64,000 nucleotides of DNA from assembly GCA_020054095.1 (NCBI GenBank), contig JAGVMA010000072.1, forward strand, positions 62,001 to 126,000, read 5' to 3'. The number at the start of each line of letters is the position of its first letter. Within the stretch, counting starts at the first letter, position 1. This stretch comes from Bacteroidia bacterium. GTDB taxonomy: Bacteria; Bacteroidota; Bacteroidia; JADZBD01. The notes below the pieces were generated by a model that saw only the letters and a list, made by a program, of their open reading frames with translations, was not told the DNA's origin and did not search any database. Position numbers and translations under genes: made by a program. Shown piece after piece: positions 63,789 through 64,000 of this stretch.

Positions 63789-64000
63789 TTGAAAGCAGGA
63801 AAAAAAATATACTTCGCCTCCGATTTTCATTTAGGTGTACCTAATTACGAAAGCAGTTTGGCGCGCGAGAAACGTGTTGTAAAGTGGCTCGATGAAATTA
63901 AACACGATGCCGAAGAAATTTTTTTGCTGGGCGATATGTTTGATTTTTGGTTTGAATACAAGCACGTTGTACCCAAAGGATACGTTAGATTACTTGGTAA
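63789..64000 (+). CDS. lpxH: UDP-2,3-diacylglucosamine diphosphatase LpxH-like (3' end outside the window)
   Basis: The visible 70 residues start at TTG 63789 (no ATG is near) and run past the window edge. IYFASDFHLGVPNYE carries the metallophosphatase DxH motif, and IFLLGDMFDFWFEYKHVVPKGYVR the GDxxDxW motif of LpxH. This enzyme hydrolyses UDP-2,3-diacylglucosamine to lipid X in lipid A synthesis at the inner membrane. It lies 2 bp after the M1 peptidase gene. Confidence 0.9.
   Translation, partial: MKAGKKIYFASDFHLGVPNYESSLAREKRVVKWLDEIKHDAEEIFLLGDMFDFWFEYKHVVPKGYVRLLG

Overview
This 64 kb window is ordinary-looking chromosome from a low-GC member of the Bacteroidota, probably of the Chitinophagales/Sphingobacteriales type (phylum call firm, order an inference). 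The phylum call rests on several signs. There is a MurF-alanine racemase fusion. Outer-surface proteins carry type IX secretion (T9SS) C-terminal sorting domains. TonB/ExbBD, DUF1573, DUF3078, DUF2851 and head-GIN lipoproteins are present. Promoters follow the Bacteroidota pattern TTTG-N18-TAnnTTTG. Coding density is high, genes sit in short operons, and the only RNA gene seen is tRNA-Val(TAC).

Layout. 1-9 kb: the 3' part of murF-alr, mscL, a broken DUF3078 gene, meaB, a family 2 glycosyltransferase, a CotH-like T9SS protein with a lipoprotein, and dnaG. 9-10.7 kb: a gene-poor accessory patch with a MITE-like palindromic element, degenerate AT-rich repeats, a structured intergenic element and two coupled small ORFs divergent from a TPR-like protein. 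10.7-18.8 kb: the TPR-like gene, recJ, an outer-membrane protein, dacB, an acyl-CoA dehydrogenase, anmK and a strongly bipolar basic/acidic small protein. 19-23.2 kb: tonB-exbB-exbD-tonB2 and folC. 23.2-26 kb: tRNA-Val, a decayed GIY-YIG fragment, and a threonine operon (thrB-thrC) preceded by a complete-looking attenuation leader. 26-32.5 kb: an orphan histidine kinase, a choice-of-anchor B T9SS protein, a large palindrome, and a four-gene envelope operon (PagL-like, head-GIN lipoprotein, MacB-type permease, small membrane protein). 32.5-39.6 kb: purH followed by the cell-elongation operon mreB-mreC-mreD-mrdA-rodA. 39.7-47.8 kb: three tandem DUF1573 genes, an aminotransferase with GH16, NamZ, a LolC/FtsX-type permease, DUF2851 and tatC. 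47.8-53.7 kb: a frameshifted TMTC-like TPR membrane protein and a five-gene glycan/redox operon (GT2, DUF2304, small protein, GMC oxidoreductase, NAD-epimerase). 54-64 kb: recQ, a decayed tail-fibre/S74 surface protein, and the gatB-tlpA-M1 peptidase-lpxH run.

How the genes connect. Much of the window serves the envelope: peptidoglycan synthesis and elongation (alr, dacB, mrdA, rodA, mreBCD), MurNAc salvage (namZ, anmK), LPS or other surface glycans (GT2 genes, lpxH, PagL-like), and TonB energy coupling. The strongest new-looking regulatory signal is the threonine leader at 23507-23668: promoter, 20-codon Thr/Ile-rich peptide, mutually exclusive hairpins and an intrinsic terminator in front of thrB. 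Three genes carry disabling changes (DUF3078, TMTC-like, S74). Two of these involve homopolymer runs, so assembly or sequencing error must be weighed against true decay or slippage.
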